64,000 bases of DNA from CAZICM01 sp964537685 (GCA_964537685.1 CAZICM010000023.1:78997-142996); one strand, 5' to 3'. Shown: positions 36,031 through 46,500, counted from the stretch's first letter. Made by a program: numbers and translations. The notes: generated by a model not told the origin, from the sequence alone.

Positions 36031-38076
36031 ATGCGGAAAATCGCATGGTTTGCAGGAGCTCTTTCGCTCGTTACGGCGCTGGGCTGCGTAGGTGAGCTTG
36101 GCAATCCGCCGGACGGCGATGGCACGATCGGGGCAAGCGATGATCCCGGCCGTGTGACGATGCATAGGCTCAACCGGGCCGAATACAACAATACCGTGCG
36201 CGATTTGCTCGGTACGCAATTAACTCCCGCGGATGATTTTCCCGCGGATGATGTGAGTTATGGATTCGATAATATATCGGATGTATTAACAACATCACCA
36301 TTACATGTGGAATTGTATGAGCGGTCGGCGGAAAAGCTGATCGAGGAGGCGATGTCCATTCCGACGGCGCTTCAAACCCTGCAATTTGAAGCCGAAGCGC
36401 TTCAAGGATCGGTGGGGCAGGCGACGGCGACGGGCTGGCTTCTTTGGTCGAACGGCGAAGTTTCGACGACGGCGGCCTTCCCTTCCAAGGGCGAATACCG
36501 GATTTCGGCGAGGGTGTGGGGGGCGCAAGCAGGGCCGGATCCGGCAAAGGCGGAGCTTCTGGTGGGCGGTGTGCCGCTTGGGACTTTTGATGTGCCCGTC
36601 AATGAAAGCAATCCGATGGTCATTGAAACGGTGGCGACGATCGAACCGGGAACGCGGGTGGTTTCGGTTGGCTTCGTCAACGATTTTTATGACCAGGTGG
36701 CGATGCTCGATCGCAATCTCTATGTCGATTGGGTGAAGGTCGAAGGGCCGCTGAATGCGCCGACAAAAAATCCGCAGCGCGATCGCATCGTGAGCTGCGA
36801 TCCGGCGAGCGCGGGAGAAGCCTGTGTGAAGCAGATTCTCTCGGCCTTTGGAAAGCGGGCTTTTAGGAGGCCGCTGTCCGAGGATGAGCTCACGCGGCTT
36901 TTGAGCCTTGTGAATGTGGCGAAGACCGAAGGCGATACGCTTGAAAATGGCTTGAAGGTCGCTCTGCGGGCCATTTTGGTATCGCCGCATTTCGTGTTCA
37001 GGGTGGAGCTCGATCCCGATCCGAATTCGGCGTCGAGTCATCCGCTGAACGACTTTGAGCTGGCCTCAAGGCTTTCGTATTTCATCTGGAGCAGCATGCC
37101 CGACGACGAGCTTCTCGCGGCGGCGGAACAGGGCAAGCTCTCCGATGAAAATGAGCTCGGGGCTCAGGTGGCGCGCATGCTCGATGATCCGAAGGCGGAA
37201 GGCTTTATCGAGAATTTCGCCGGTCAGTGGCTCACCACGCGGAGCATCGACGATCACGAGCCGGACTATGTGGTCTATCCCTCGTACAACGAGGCGCTCG
37301 GCGCTGCGATGAAAGCGGAAACGAAGATGTTCTTCCGCGAATTTTTGATGAGCGATCGAAGCCTGAAGGAAATGCTCACGGCGGATTTTACCTTCGCGAA
37401 TCAGCAGCTCGCGGAGCATTATGGGCTGCAGGCTGTTTCGGGCGAAGAGCTTCAGAAAGTCTCGCTTGCGGGAACGAATCGCAAGGGCATTCTGACGCAG
37501 GGAAGCCTGCTCACGGTAACGTCGCATCCGACGCGCACATCGCCTGTGAAACGCGGCAAATGGGTGCTGACTCAACTGCTTTGCTCCAAGCCGCCGGACC
37601 CGCCCGCGGGTGTGGAGGGCATTAAGCCGGAGGCGATGCCAAGCAGTTCGCTGCGCGATCTGTTGGAGGAGCACAGGCAGAATCCGGTCTGCGCTTCCTG
37701 TCACGATGCGATGGATCCGATTGGTTTCGGGCTCGAGAATTATGACGGCGTGGGTGCCTACCGGACGTCGGACACAGGCGGCTTTGCCATTGATTCATCG
37801 GGAGAGCTGCCGACGGGAGAAAAATTCAATAGTGCGCTTGAACTTGCCGATCTTATTGCAAGCGATCCGCGTTATTCGCGCTGCGTGACGAGGCAAGTCT
37901 TCACGTATGCGCTTGGGCGCGGCGTGGGCGTGCGGGATTTTTCTCATTTAGACCATATTACTCAACAATTTGATGGAAGTGGTTCAAGGTTGAAGGATTT
38001 GATTCAATTGATAGTCAAGAGCGAGCCATTCCGGCTTCGCCGCGGTGAACCCGTAACGCAAGGGAGCCAGCCATGA
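36031..38076 (+). CDS. DUF1592/DUF1588-family protein (multi-domain, CxxCH)
   Basis: The start is ATG 36031 with a perfect AAAGGAGG site. A signal sequence with lipobox-like ALGCV is followed by DUF1587 (MHRLNRAEYNNTVRDLLG), a beta-rich CBM-like insert (about 110-240), DUF1595 (FGKRAFRRPLSEDE), DUF1592 (LASRLSYFIWSSMPDDELL, FAGQWL), DUF1588 (GILTQGSLLTVTSHPTRTSPVKRG) with VCASCHDAMDPIGFGLENYD, and DUF1585 at the end. These domains travel together in Planctomycetota and Myxococcota, paired with DUF1552. The CxxCH could bind haem or iron. The gene overlaps the next by four bases. Biochemical role not established. Confidence 0.9.
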   Translation: MRKIAWFAGALSLVTALGCVGELGNPPDGDGTIGASDDPGRVTMHRLNRAEYNNTVRDLLGTQLTPADDFPADDVSYGFDNISDVLTTSPLHVELYERSAEKLIEEAMSIPTALQTLQFEAEALQGSVGQATATGWLLWSNGEVSTTAAFPSKGEYRISARVWGAQAGPDPAKAELLVGGVPLGTFDVPVNESNPMVIETVATIEPGTRVVSVGFVNDFYDQVAMLDRNLYVDWVKVEGPLNAPTKNPQRDRIVSCDPASAGEACVKQILSAFGKRAFRRPLSEDELTRLLSLVNVAKTEGDTLENGLKVALRAILVSPHFVFRVELDPDPNSASSHPLNDFELASRLSYFIWSSMPDDELLAAAEQGKLSDENELGAQVARMLDDPKAEGFIENFAGQWLTTRSIDDHEPDYVVYPSYNEALGAAMKAETKMFFREFLMSDRSLKEMLTADFTFANQQLAEHYGLQAVSGEELQKVSLAGTNRKGILTQGSLLTVTSHPTRTSPVKRGKWVLTQLLCSKPPDPPAGVEGIKPEAMPSSSLRDLLEEHRQNPVCASCHDAMDPIGFGLENYDGVGAYRTSDTGGFAIDSSGELPTGEKFNSALELADLIASDPRYSRCVTRQVFTYALGRGVGVRDFSHLDHITQQFDGSGSRLKDLIQLIVKSEPFRLRRGEPVTQGSQP

Positions 38077-39386
38077 AGCGATTTAAGATTTCAAGGCGTG
38101 CATTCTTGGGCGGCGCGGGAGCCGTTCTTGCGCTTCCGATGCTGGAATCGGCAATGCCCAAGCAGGCCAGGGCGGAAACGATTCGGCGCTTTATTGCCTT
38201 TTATGTGCCGAATGGAATTCACATGCAGGCGTGGACGCCTGCGGCCACGGGCTCGAATTTTGAGCTTTCGCCGATTTTAATGCCTCTTTTGGATTTGCAG
38301 CCCAAAATCCTGGTGGCCTCGGGATTGGATAATACGCCGGGGCAGCCCGATGGTCCGGGCGATCATGCGGGCGGAACGAGTGCATTTTTAACATGCAGGC
38401 ATGTGGTGAAAACCGAGGGCGCCGATATCAGCAATGGTATTTCGGCGGATCAGGTGATCGCCAATGAAATTGGTCAATACACTCGTATTCCTTCCCTACA
38501 GCTTGGGACGGACGGCGGCTCGAGCTCGGGCGGTTGTGATTCGGGATATAGCTGTGCCTATACGCGCAATATTTCCTGGGCATCGGAAACACAGCCATTG
38601 TCAAAAACCGTCAATCCGCAAGTGGTTTTCGATCAATTGTTTGGTGGTTTTGATCCCGAGGCGACGGCGGCGGAACAGGCGCGGCGCTTGAAATACCGGA
38701 CAAGCATTCTCGATTATGTGCTCGGCGAAGCGAATGGCCTTTCGCCCAAACTGGGCACGACCGATCGGCGAAAGCTCGAGGAGTATATGGATGGCGTTCG
38801 CGATTTGGAGGCGAAGCTTCAAAAGGGTTCAGGCCCGGCTTGCAATCCGATCGATAGGCCACCGGACAATCTCGACTATCCAGCCAAAGTCAAGCTGATG
38901 AACGATTTGATGGTGCTGGCGCTTCAATGCGATGCAACCCGTGTGATTACCTTTATGATTCGCAATGCGGGAAGCGGCATGAGCCACGATTTTATCGGCG
39001 CACCAGGATCGCATCACGATATTTCTCATCACAATAGCGATCCCACGAAGTTCGATCTGCTCACGAAGATCAACACATGGGAAGTCGAACAGCTCGCGTA
39101 TTTGCTGACCAAGCTGGATGGCATTCAAGAAGGCACGGGAACATTGCTCGACAACACGGCCGTATTTTTCTCGGCTGAAATCGCGGATGGCAATGCGCAC
39201 GGCCACAAGAATATGCCTGTGGTCATCGGAGGCGGTTTAGGAGGGACGATTCAAACAGGGCGCCATGCCAATTTTGGCGGCGCGCCAATGGCGAATCTAT
39301 TTACGTCAATCATAAACGCTTTCGGCATTCCGCTGACCACCTTCGGCGACAACGGCACGGGTCCTCTCGCGGGCATCGCCGGCTGA
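38073..39386 (+). CDS. DUF1552 protein with Tat signal
   Basis: A 437-residue protein with a clear twin-arginine signal (KISRRAFLGGAGAVLALPML), so it is exported folded, perhaps with a cofactor. The body carries DUF1552 features (FIAFYVPNGIHMQAWTP, HAGGTSAFLT, PSLQLGTDGG, HDISHHNSD). It resembles the alkaline-phosphatase-like/DUF1501 group only loosely. The ATG overlaps the previous stop (ATGA), so it is translationally coupled to the DUF1592-type protein and probably forms a complex or pathway with it. Function unknown. Confidence 0.9.
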   Translation: MKRFKISRRAFLGGAGAVLALPMLESAMPKQARAETIRRFIAFYVPNGIHMQAWTPAATGSNFELSPILMPLLDLQPKILVASGLDNTPGQPDGPGDHAGGTSAFLTCRHVVKTEGADISNGISADQVIANEIGQYTRIPSLQLGTDGGSSSGGCDSGYSCAYTRNISWASETQPLSKTVNPQVVFDQLFGGFDPEATAAEQARRLKYRTSILDYVLGEANGLSPKLGTTDRRKLEEYMDGVRDLEAKLQKGSGPACNPIDRPPDNLDYPAKVKLMNDLMVLALQCDATRVITFMIRNAGSGMSHDFIGAPGSHHDISHHNSDPTKFDLLTKINTWEVEQLAYLLTKLDGIQEGTGTLLDNTAVFFSAEIADGNAHGHKNMPVVIGGGLGGTIQTGRHANFGGAPMANLFTSIINAFGIPLTTFGDNGTGPLAGIAG

Positions 39387-39409
39387 TTCCTACCCAATAA
39401 AAAACCCCA

Positions 39410-39505
39410 TTATTTATCGCCTCCGCCAACATTTTGTGCAGCGATCGCATCGACCGGCTTGCCGTGAGCGGCCAACACCGATAAGAGCTTTCGCAACGCA
39501 AACAT
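39410..39505 (-). CDS. Possible 31-residue peptide overlapping the next start codon
   Basis: A short ORF MFALRKLLSVLAAHGKPVDAI... ends in GGGDK and TAA. Its ATG shares the CATG with the ATG of the rightward ATPase gene at 39504. The peptide looks like an amphipathic helix. A T-rich stretch (GGGGTTTTTTATT) follows the stop. No family known and no clear ribosome binding site; it may be chance. Confidence 0.2.
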   Translation of the reverse strand: MFALRKLLSVLAAHGKPVDAIAAQNVGGGDK

Positions 39506-41030
39506 GGCCGACGTCGATATCACCCTGAAAAACTACCGCTGTTTTGATGATTCACGTCCAGCAGGCGTGCGCCTGGGCAAAGGCATGTCCGCCTTTATTG
39601 GCCCGAATAACTCGGGCAAATCGGCCCTTTTAAAAATGTTTTTTGAGCTGCGCAATGTGTGGTCGCACTTCCGCGAGCGCGTTGAGTATCTCTCCAGCGG
39701 GCGCGGTGATGCCGCGGAGCTTGGGATGATTGGGCTCGATGATCCATCGGAGATTTTTTGCGATGGAAATACGCGGGGCATCGAAGTCGAGCTCGCAGTG
39801 GGCCAGGCGTATCCAACGCCTGAATCCGTGCCTTATTTGGAGAAGCTCAAGTTTTCATGCCAGCGCGGTCCACAAGCCAATGCATGGCGGTGCGAGCCCG
39901 TTTTCAACCGCTCCGAGGAAGATGTGCTGGCCGATGGCTCGGTGATGGAGAGCATCTTAAAAGACCTCCAGAATGCGATGTATGTTGGTCCGTTCCGCAA
40001 TTCGACAACCGATGGAGCGGGTTATTATTACGATATTTCGGTGGGCAGCGCGTGTGTGGATGCGTACCGCGCCTGGAAAAACGGGGCGAGCAAGGCGCAT
40101 ACGCGCGTGATGGAAGCGGTTACCGAAGATTTGCGCGATTTGTTCGGCTTTCGAAAATTAGAAATCAATGCGTCGGTGGATGGTAAAGCATTTCAGGTGC
40201 TGATCGATAGCCGGCCTTACCGGCTTAGAGAATTGGGCGCGGGGCTTGCCCATTGCATCGTGGTGTTTATCAATGCGGCCATGAGGCAGCCTTCTTATAT
40301 TTTTATTGATGAGCCCGAATTAAATCTCCATCCCTCGCTTCAGCCGCATATGCTTCAAAAATTGTCGGGCTATGCCAGCGAGGGGCTCGTATTTTCGACC
40401 CATTCGATTGGATTGGCCCGTCAGCTTGCCGATCGGGTTTATTCATTTCAGCCGAGGCGGGGTTGCATTGCGGTAAAGACGCTGCCGGAAGCCATGCCAA
40501 GCTATGCGCAGCTCGCGGGAGAGCTTGGGTTTGGGTGTATGCGCGAGGTGGGATGCGATCAGATTTTGCTCCTGGAGAATTGGTCGGATGTGCGTACAAT
40601 TCTTCCGTTTTTAAAGCTGCTGGGCAAAGAGCGAAATGTGCTGTTGTTGCCGCTGGGCGGGCTGGGAACGGCCATGAATATGGAGCGGGAGCTTGCATCG
40701 CTTAAAAAGTTGGCGCCCAAAGTCGCGGTCTTTTTGGATAGCGAGCGAATGGCGTTTAGCTCTCCACCCTCCAAAGAGCGGCTGGATTTCGAGACATTTT
40801 GCAAGCACTTCGATTTTCAGGTTTGTCTAAGCGCGCTTCGGGGCATTGAAAACTATTTCCCTGACGCGGCTATCAAGGCCGAGCTTGGGCCTAAGGCTCA
40901 AGCCCTTGGGCCTTTTGGATCGCTGAAGAGCGCCGCGTGGACAAAGGCGCAGAACTGGCGAATTGCCAGGCGCATGTCGAAGTCCGATTTGCAGGGGACG
41001 GATCTGGGGCAGTTCTTGGAAGCGCTATAG
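39504..41030 (+). CDS. OLD-like ATPase with TOPRIM-like C terminus
   Basis: A 508-residue protein. N-terminal ABC/RecF-like AAA_21 ATPase: Walker A GPNNSGKS (33-40), RELGAGLAHCIV signature region, Walker B YIFIDEPELNLHP (about 265-277) and FSTHSIGLA with the switch histidine. The C terminus has a TOPRIM-like pattern: QILLLENWSDVRTILPFLKLLG (Glu near 358), LPLGGLG and FLDSERM (about 410). These residues deviate from the classic E and DxD, so nuclease activity is uncertain. The OLD family includes phage-defence nucleases such as P2 Old and Gabija GajA. No UvrD-like partner is present. The gene is convergent with a metacaspase gene 12 bases away. Confidence 0.75.
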   Translation: MADVDITLKNYRCFDDSRPAGVRLGKGMSAFIGPNNSGKSALLKMFFELRNVWSHFRERVEYLSSGRGDAAELGMIGLDDPSEIFCDGNTRGIEVELAVGQAYPTPESVPYLEKLKFSCQRGPQANAWRCEPVFNRSEEDVLADGSVMESILKDLQNAMYVGPFRNSTTDGAGYYYDISVGSACVDAYRAWKNGASKAHTRVMEAVTEDLRDLFGFRKLEINASVDGKAFQVLIDSRPYRLRELGAGLAHCIVVFINAAMRQPSYIFIDEPELNLHPSLQPHMLQKLSGYASEGLVFSTHSIGLARQLADRVYSFQPRRGCIAVKTLPEAMPSYAQLAGELGFGCMREVGCDQILLLENWSDVRTILPFLKLLGKERNVLLLPLGGLGTAMNMERELASLKKLAPKVAVFLDSERMAFSSPPSKERLDFETFCKHFDFQVCLSALRGIENYFPDAAIKAELGPKAQALGPFGSLKSAAWTKAQNWRIARRMSKSDLQGTDLGQFLEAL

Positions 41031-41042
41031 ATAAATGGCTAA

Positions 41043-41969
41043 TTACATCGAAGCCTGGGCACCGAAGGGTGCAAACAGCGGCCTGTCTTTGTTGATGACC
41101 TTGCCCTCAAGCTGAGGGACCTGCTCGTAATGATTGGCTTTTAGCGCATTGCCTGTTTCCGCGGCGATTTGGCGGCAGGTGGCATTAGCGCCCAGCTTTT
41201 TGATGGCTTCCACGAAATAGTAGGTAAATGCCCCATGGTAATCGCCTCCGATATAGGCATCCGCGGAGGTCTGAATGCTTTTGCATCCAGCAAAGAGGAC
41301 ATTGCCTTCTCGATTGGTCACATCGCCAAAGCGGGATTGTCTCACACGGAAGGATCTGGTCAACGCCTGGATCTTCTTTTTCAGTTCTTCATCGCTCAGA
41401 TCCCGCAGGCCGCGAATACGCTCGAAAATGTACTGATCTTGCTTGGCTTCGAATTGCTCCCTTGCGATTTCAATCTGGTCCATCATCTCGGGCGAGGGCC
41501 TGATCACGCGATAAACAATATCCTTGGTGGGATCTCGCTGTATGGTGCCCGAATGACAGCAGTCCATTAAGATCGTGAGATTGCTACCACTTGGCACCTT
41601 GTCATAGAGAGCCCCCAGTTTGTCGTCGATAAAGAAGCCCTTGGTGTCATAATCGACGGGACAAATGGCCTCATCCGCGCCTTCCGGCTCATCGCCGTTG
41701 GTGTCGGCGACTTGCGTGCCATGTCCGGAGTAATGAAATACCCGAATATCTCCGGCATCGCTGCCTGGCCCTCCTTCGGCAAGCCACAAAAGCTCGCTCT
41801 CAATCCGCGCTCCTGTGGCATCCCCATCCCGAATCACACGGATATTCTCCTGGGGGAAACCATAGGTTTTTAATAATAGATCCTCCATTTGCGCCACATC
41901 GTTCAAACAGCCTCGAAGTGGGGATTTAGGGTAGGCATTGATACCGACGAGCAGTGCTTTTTTAATCAT
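41043..41969 (-). CDS. Metacaspase (caspase-like peptidase C14)
   Basis: The ATG at 41969 is chosen because MIKKALLVGINAYPKSPLRGCLNDV is the canonical start of bacterial metacaspases; an upstream ORF start adds 13 unlikely residues. The catalytic dyad is intact: His83 in FHYSGHGT and Cys138 in LMDCCHSG. The acidic P1-pocket region (EPEGADEAICPVDYD) is also present. A charged helical insertion (about 155-200) precedes the p10-like end (GNVLFAGCKSIQTSADAYIGGDYHGAFTYYF). 308 residues, no signal or membrane anchor, so cytosolic. Metacaspases cleave after Arg/Lys and serve as death effectors in several systems. It diverges from a Ser/Thr kinase across 221 bases. Confidence 0.85.
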   Translation of the reverse strand: MIKKALLVGINAYPKSPLRGCLNDVAQMEDLLLKTYGFPQENIRVIRDGDATGARIESELLWLAEGGPGSDAGDIRVFHYSGHGTQVADTNGDEPEGADEAICPVDYDTKGFFIDDKLGALYDKVPSGSNLTILMDCCHSGTIQRDPTKDIVYRVIRPSPEMMDQIEIAREQFEAKQDQYIFERIRGLRDLSDEELKKKIQALTRSFRVRQSRFGDVTNREGNVLFAGCKSIQTSADAYIGGDYHGAFTYYFVEAIKKLGANATCRQIAAETGNALKANHYEQVPQLEGKVINKDRPLFAPFGAQASM

Positions 41970-42190
41970 AATCCGATCCTTTGCGAAAGTTGCCGGAAGG
42001 ATCAGCAATCCTTATGCCGTGTCTTTGTGAGCCCATCGCAACGGATCTTTTGATATTCCACGCTTTAAACTCCACCCAAGGGCTACGCAACTCTTGCGTA
42101 GGCAGCGCATCTTTGGCAGTGCAAGAAAAACTTGACAGGCGCACAACGATCGAGTTCTTCTACGCCTCGCGCACCACTCCAAGGCCCACC

Positions 42191-43591
42191 ATGCACTTGG
42201 CACCCGGAACGACAATCAGCGGTAAATATGTGCTTGAGCGCAAGATTGCGTCGGGTGGGCAAGGCTCTGTTTGGGTGGGCCGGCATATGCAGCTCCATGC
42301 CGAAGTTGCAATAAAATTTCTGGACCTGGGACATTCTGATGAGGATGGTCTCGCACGCGTCCGTTTTGAGCGTGAAGCCAGGGCAGCGGCCGGTATTCGT
42401 CATCCTCATCTTGTGCATGTTCAGGATATTGGTGATCATGAGGGGACTCCTTATTTGGTGATGGAGTTTTTTCAGGGGGAAAGTTTGGATAAGCGCCTGA
42501 AGACGCTGAGAACACCGCTCGATCTCGCCGCGGTGGCGAATCTTCTTCAGCCTATTGCCAAAGGTCTCCGCCGCTTGCACGAGGCGGGCTTTGTTCACCG
42601 CGACATAAAACCAAGCAATATTTTCCTGGCAAAAAACGATGAGGGCGAGGAAATCGTAAAAATCCTTGATTTTGGTATTGTCAAGCAGCTCGGTTCGGAC
42701 CTTGTGTCGGGCACGCAGACGGGGGAATTTGTTGGCTCTCCTGCCTATATGAGCCCGGAACAGCTTCGAGCTTCCAAGAAGCCCGATATTCGGAGCGATA
42801 TTTGGTCGGTTGCGGTCATTCTCTATCAGGCTCTAACGGGAAGCCGGCCTTTTGAAGGCGATGGGGTAAGCAATGTCATTGTTTCCGTAATGACCGGCAT
42901 AACCACGCCCCCATCCAAGAAAAATCCTTCGTTATCCCCCGCTGTGGACGCATTTTTTGCCAAGGCTCTGAATCGCGATATCAACACGCGGTTTCAGACC
43001 ATGAAGGACATGACCGATGCATTTCTAGAGCTGTTGAGCGGGCCATCTTCTCGGGCGCCCACGCCTCCGCCCGCGATCGCGATGCTGCCTCCACACCCTC
43101 CGGCCGCTCCCAGCAGTTTGGTTGAGGATGAGCCATCGGACTTAATGGCCACAATTCCCCTGCAACAGGCGCGCATGGCTGCCCTGAATCGGCCAATTGG
43201 AGGCACGCAGAAGCTGCCTTCTCCTCATGAAGTGGAGGCGTATATCGCAAAACGCCCTGAATCCATACCCCCAGCTCCACCGGGCAGCGCCCCTCGAAGC
43301 GGTGTTCATCAGCCTTCGTATCCTAATTACGCGACGACGGGATATGCCGCAAGACCTTCCATGCCTTCTATTCCAGATCAGGGCAATTACACGCCGCCAC
43401 CGCCGCCACCGCCTCCACCGCCTCCTTCTTACCCTTACCACCCGCCCTCATCCAGAACGGCGCCTATTGAGGCGCAGGATCGGCCCACACCCATCAAGCC
43501 GGTGAAAAACCAATGGCTGGTCAAAGGACTGTTGATGGGTATGGGAATCGGTCTGATCTTGGTGGTTTTGTTGCTGTTTATGTTGCGTTAG
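42191..43591 (+). CDS. Ser/Thr protein kinase with Pro-rich linker and C-terminal membrane anchor
   Basis: The start is at ATG 42191 (MHLAPGTTISGKYVLERKIASGG), the usual N terminus of this kinase class; the open frame upstream is not coding-like. Core motifs are intact: ASGGQGSVWVG, VAIKF lysine, VHRDIKPSN (about 134-142), LDFGIVK, GSPAYMSPEQ and DIRSDIWSVAVIL. A disordered Pro-rich linker (about 285-435, including a run of twelve prolines) leads to one C-terminal membrane helix (LVKGLLMGMGIGLILVVLLL) and no periplasmic domain. An active, membrane-tethered kinase. It is divergent from the metacaspase gene, and its 3' end overlaps the convergent dead-helicase gene by 14 bases. Confidence 0.9.
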   Translation: MHLAPGTTISGKYVLERKIASGGQGSVWVGRHMQLHAEVAIKFLDLGHSDEDGLARVRFEREARAAAGIRHPHLVHVQDIGDHEGTPYLVMEFFQGESLDKRLKTLRTPLDLAAVANLLQPIAKGLRRLHEAGFVHRDIKPSNIFLAKNDEGEEIVKILDFGIVKQLGSDLVSGTQTGEFVGSPAYMSPEQLRASKKPDIRSDIWSVAVILYQALTGSRPFEGDGVSNVIVSVMTGITTPPSKKNPSLSPAVDAFFAKALNRDINTRFQTMKDMTDAFLELLSGPSSRAPTPPPAIAMLPPHPPAAPSSLVEDEPSDLMATIPLQQARMAALNRPIGGTQKLPSPHEVEAYIAKRPESIPPAPPGSAPRSGVHQPSYPNYATTGYAARPSMPSIPDQGNYTPPPPPPPPPPPSYPYHPPSSRTAPIEAQDRPTPIKPVKNQWLVKGLLMGMGIGLILVVLLLFMLR

Positions 43592-46500
43592 AAGCCAAGT
43601 TCCCCAGCATCAGCGCCAAGACTTTTGTTGCAGCCGCCTTGTTGAGCATTTTGGCCCGCTCGGGCTCGGCATGGCATTGGGGAATATATAGGCAATTTTC
43701 ACAGCCTTCGCTGCAACGGCCCGGGCAAGAACGCAGCAATGCCAGCATGCCTTGAATCATTGGCTTTAGCATTTCCACGGAAATGGCATCGGCAAAGCCC
43801 GCGCCTCCAGGATGCATGTCCACAAATACAATGGCTGGATCTCCATGGGCCCCATGGTTTCGAATCGAGGTAATATCCAGATCTTCCTCGCGGTATAATA
43901 GCATAAAGGGAAGAGCTGTCTGAAAGAGATGGCAGAGCGCATGAAGGGTAGCATCATCAAGCTCTCCAAAGGATGAGCCGGGAAGGCCCAGGAATGTGGC
44001 GCGCGTTCTGAAAGCCGATGAAATCGGCTCGGAATAGTAGCTGAAATCGATTTCCCGGCCCCGCTGATCGAAGCGCCTACACCCCACCAGCTCTTCCTCG
44101 ATATCAGCGGGCAGGAGTTCTAGTGCAAAAGGCTTTCCCCCCATGTTGCGAAGTGCCCCTTTTCTTCTTTCCTCCAGAGGGCGCTCTGTTTTATCCGATT
44201 TTTCACGCCGTTCAACAGACCGGGCCTTGAGTTGCCTGACCCGCATGGTTTGAATAGGCCGCTCTTCCCGTTCGCACAATATCCGCTGTTGTTTAAGCTG
44301 ATCTTGAACGTTTTCGGAAAGTATGCTGTACCTGCGGCCCCGGCGTACAAAGACCCGGCCTGGATATGCCGCCGAAAGCCCCCGTATGGCTTCCACATCA
44401 AAGAGATGTTCGCCCGTGCGGCAATCGACGACTTCCATGGGTTCGCCCGCCGTGTCGAGGGAGAGTTTTTTATTTTGCTCCAGTTCTTCGTCCGATAAAG
44501 ATAGGCTAAACACCGTCTCCCGAATGAGTTCGCCGCTTTCGCGATCGATGGATTGGCGGACCCGTTCAATCAGCCGATATTGACGGGGGCTATTTTTTGC
44601 ACGATTTAGTTCTTTATGTAGCGCATCCCGGGAGAATTCCGCTTCGAGTTCGGTTCTGGACATTTCCGCCTCGGATAAGGCATAGCGGAAATGGGCGCTT
44701 TCAACGTTTTGGGCGCATGGATCGATAACCAGCGAGCATAGGCCCTTGCTTTCTCCCATGGGGAAGAATTTGGGCTGCATCGCCAAGAGGCGGACCAGGG
44801 GATTTTGCTCGGGATGCAGCAAGACCAGCACTTGGCGCCCTAAATCGGCCGCGGCCAAGGCTTCCGCCGTGACTTCGGTGGGCATGGGAGATTGTTCTCC
44901 TTCAGGCGGAGGAGGGGGCTCTTTGGCTTTGGCTGTCGCTCCTTTTCCGACTTTTTCTCCCGCTCCAAGCGAGGCAATGCGGGCTTCGGTGACGGTTCCG
45001 CCTTTCCATCCTAGATGGGAAATAAGCCGGGGAAGCGCAAACCAGCGCGCGGCATTGGCCCGGGCAATCACCACTTGAGCGTGGATGAGTCCCTGTTCAA
45101 TTTCCGAGGGCGATGCGCCTTCTGCAAAAGAACGCCCCCGCGTCGCGACGGCCCGGGATAGCATGCGTTCATTGGCCCGGGCTACATCGGAAAAAGCCAA
45201 TTCTTCATCGTAACCCCATAATTCAGCGGCAAATCCTTGGGCCAGCGCCTCGCCCAGCGCAGCGACGGCGGGATGTTCGTCCCCTTTTTGAAAACCGCCC
45301 GAGAGGACATAGGCAATGCGGTCGGGTTCGGGTGCTCCATCGACTTCGGGGCCGATGAGGCTTAGAGGGCGGCCTATAATGCGCTCGGCAAAACGGCCAA
45401 GTTCCCGGTAGGAAGGCTCGGCGCCGGTGAGAAAGCGAATGCGTTCGCCTTGGGCTTGGGGGCCGGGGTTTTGAAGAGGTGAACACAGTGCGGCGGCCCG
45501 GCGAAGGCGATGGAGGAGATGCGCAAGATGAGCCCCCCGCACTCCCCCATACATATCCAGTTCGGGAATGACAACCAAACCCAATCCGCCCAGAAAGACG
45601 GACCAATCTTTGCGGCGCGCGCAGAGTTCCCGATGAATCGCGCGGGGATCGGCAAACAATAAACTGGGCTGAGAGCGGGATGGATCAATACGACCGGCAC
45701 GTCCTGCAATATTTTCAGAATGAACGCTCCAGCGCCAGCGGGCGGCGGCGGCGCGGGCTCGAAGTCTTTCCTCGGCTTCTTTCGCCGTCTTTTCGTCGGA
45801 TGCCAAATATAAAACGCCTTCGGCGTCGACGAGCAGGGTGTAGAGAATCAAGAGGTCGAAGAGCGCTTCATTGCCCGAGAGAGGGGGCATGGAGATGAGG
45901 ACATTGCGGCGGGCGGCAAACGCATCGCAGGCCAGGCCCTGGTGCATCAGCAAACCTTCGTCAAAGGGAAGGTTTTTGCGCAATTGCTCCAAGATTCGCT
46001 TGGCTTTGAGGTTGGTGCCGGGCGCGATAAGGGCCGATTTTGCGGGAGGAAGCTCGGGGGCATAATAGAGCGGGCCGGCTTCTTTATGGATGGTCTCGAC
46101 CAAGGGGCGGAGTGGAATGGTTTCCGCGGGTTTTTCTTTGGTTTCGGGCTCTTGCTTGGGGGGTGGGGGGGTGAGCGCCTTGGGTGTTTTGAGATTGCGC
46201 CTTAGTCCATCGAGCAAGACGGCGGCGCCGGCCCAAATGGAGGCGCCAAGCGCGCCGGAAAGCACCGCGGGCACCGAAAATAAAAGCAGCGCCGTGAGCG
46301 CGCCGACGAGGGGCTTCTGCCAGCGGATAAAGCGTTCTTCGACCAATTCTACGCTTGTCCAATGGCCTAGCCATTTAAATGTGCGCCCAAATAAATCGTC
46401 GGCGAGGGGCAGGCTTACGACATCTTGGGTGGGCAGGGGACGGCCTTCTTTGAGGGCTTTTTGAATCGCTTTCTGCTGTTCTTCGCGTTCTTTGGCGAGC

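Noticed and set aside
36301..37041. Minus-strand ORF of 246 codons inside the DUF1592 gene
   Set aside because: His/Arg-rich text typical of an antisense frame; the plus-strand domains are unmistakable.
43390..43440. CCGCCA-type DNA repeat as a regulatory repeat
   Set aside because: It encodes the poly-proline linker of the kinase and needs no other explanation.
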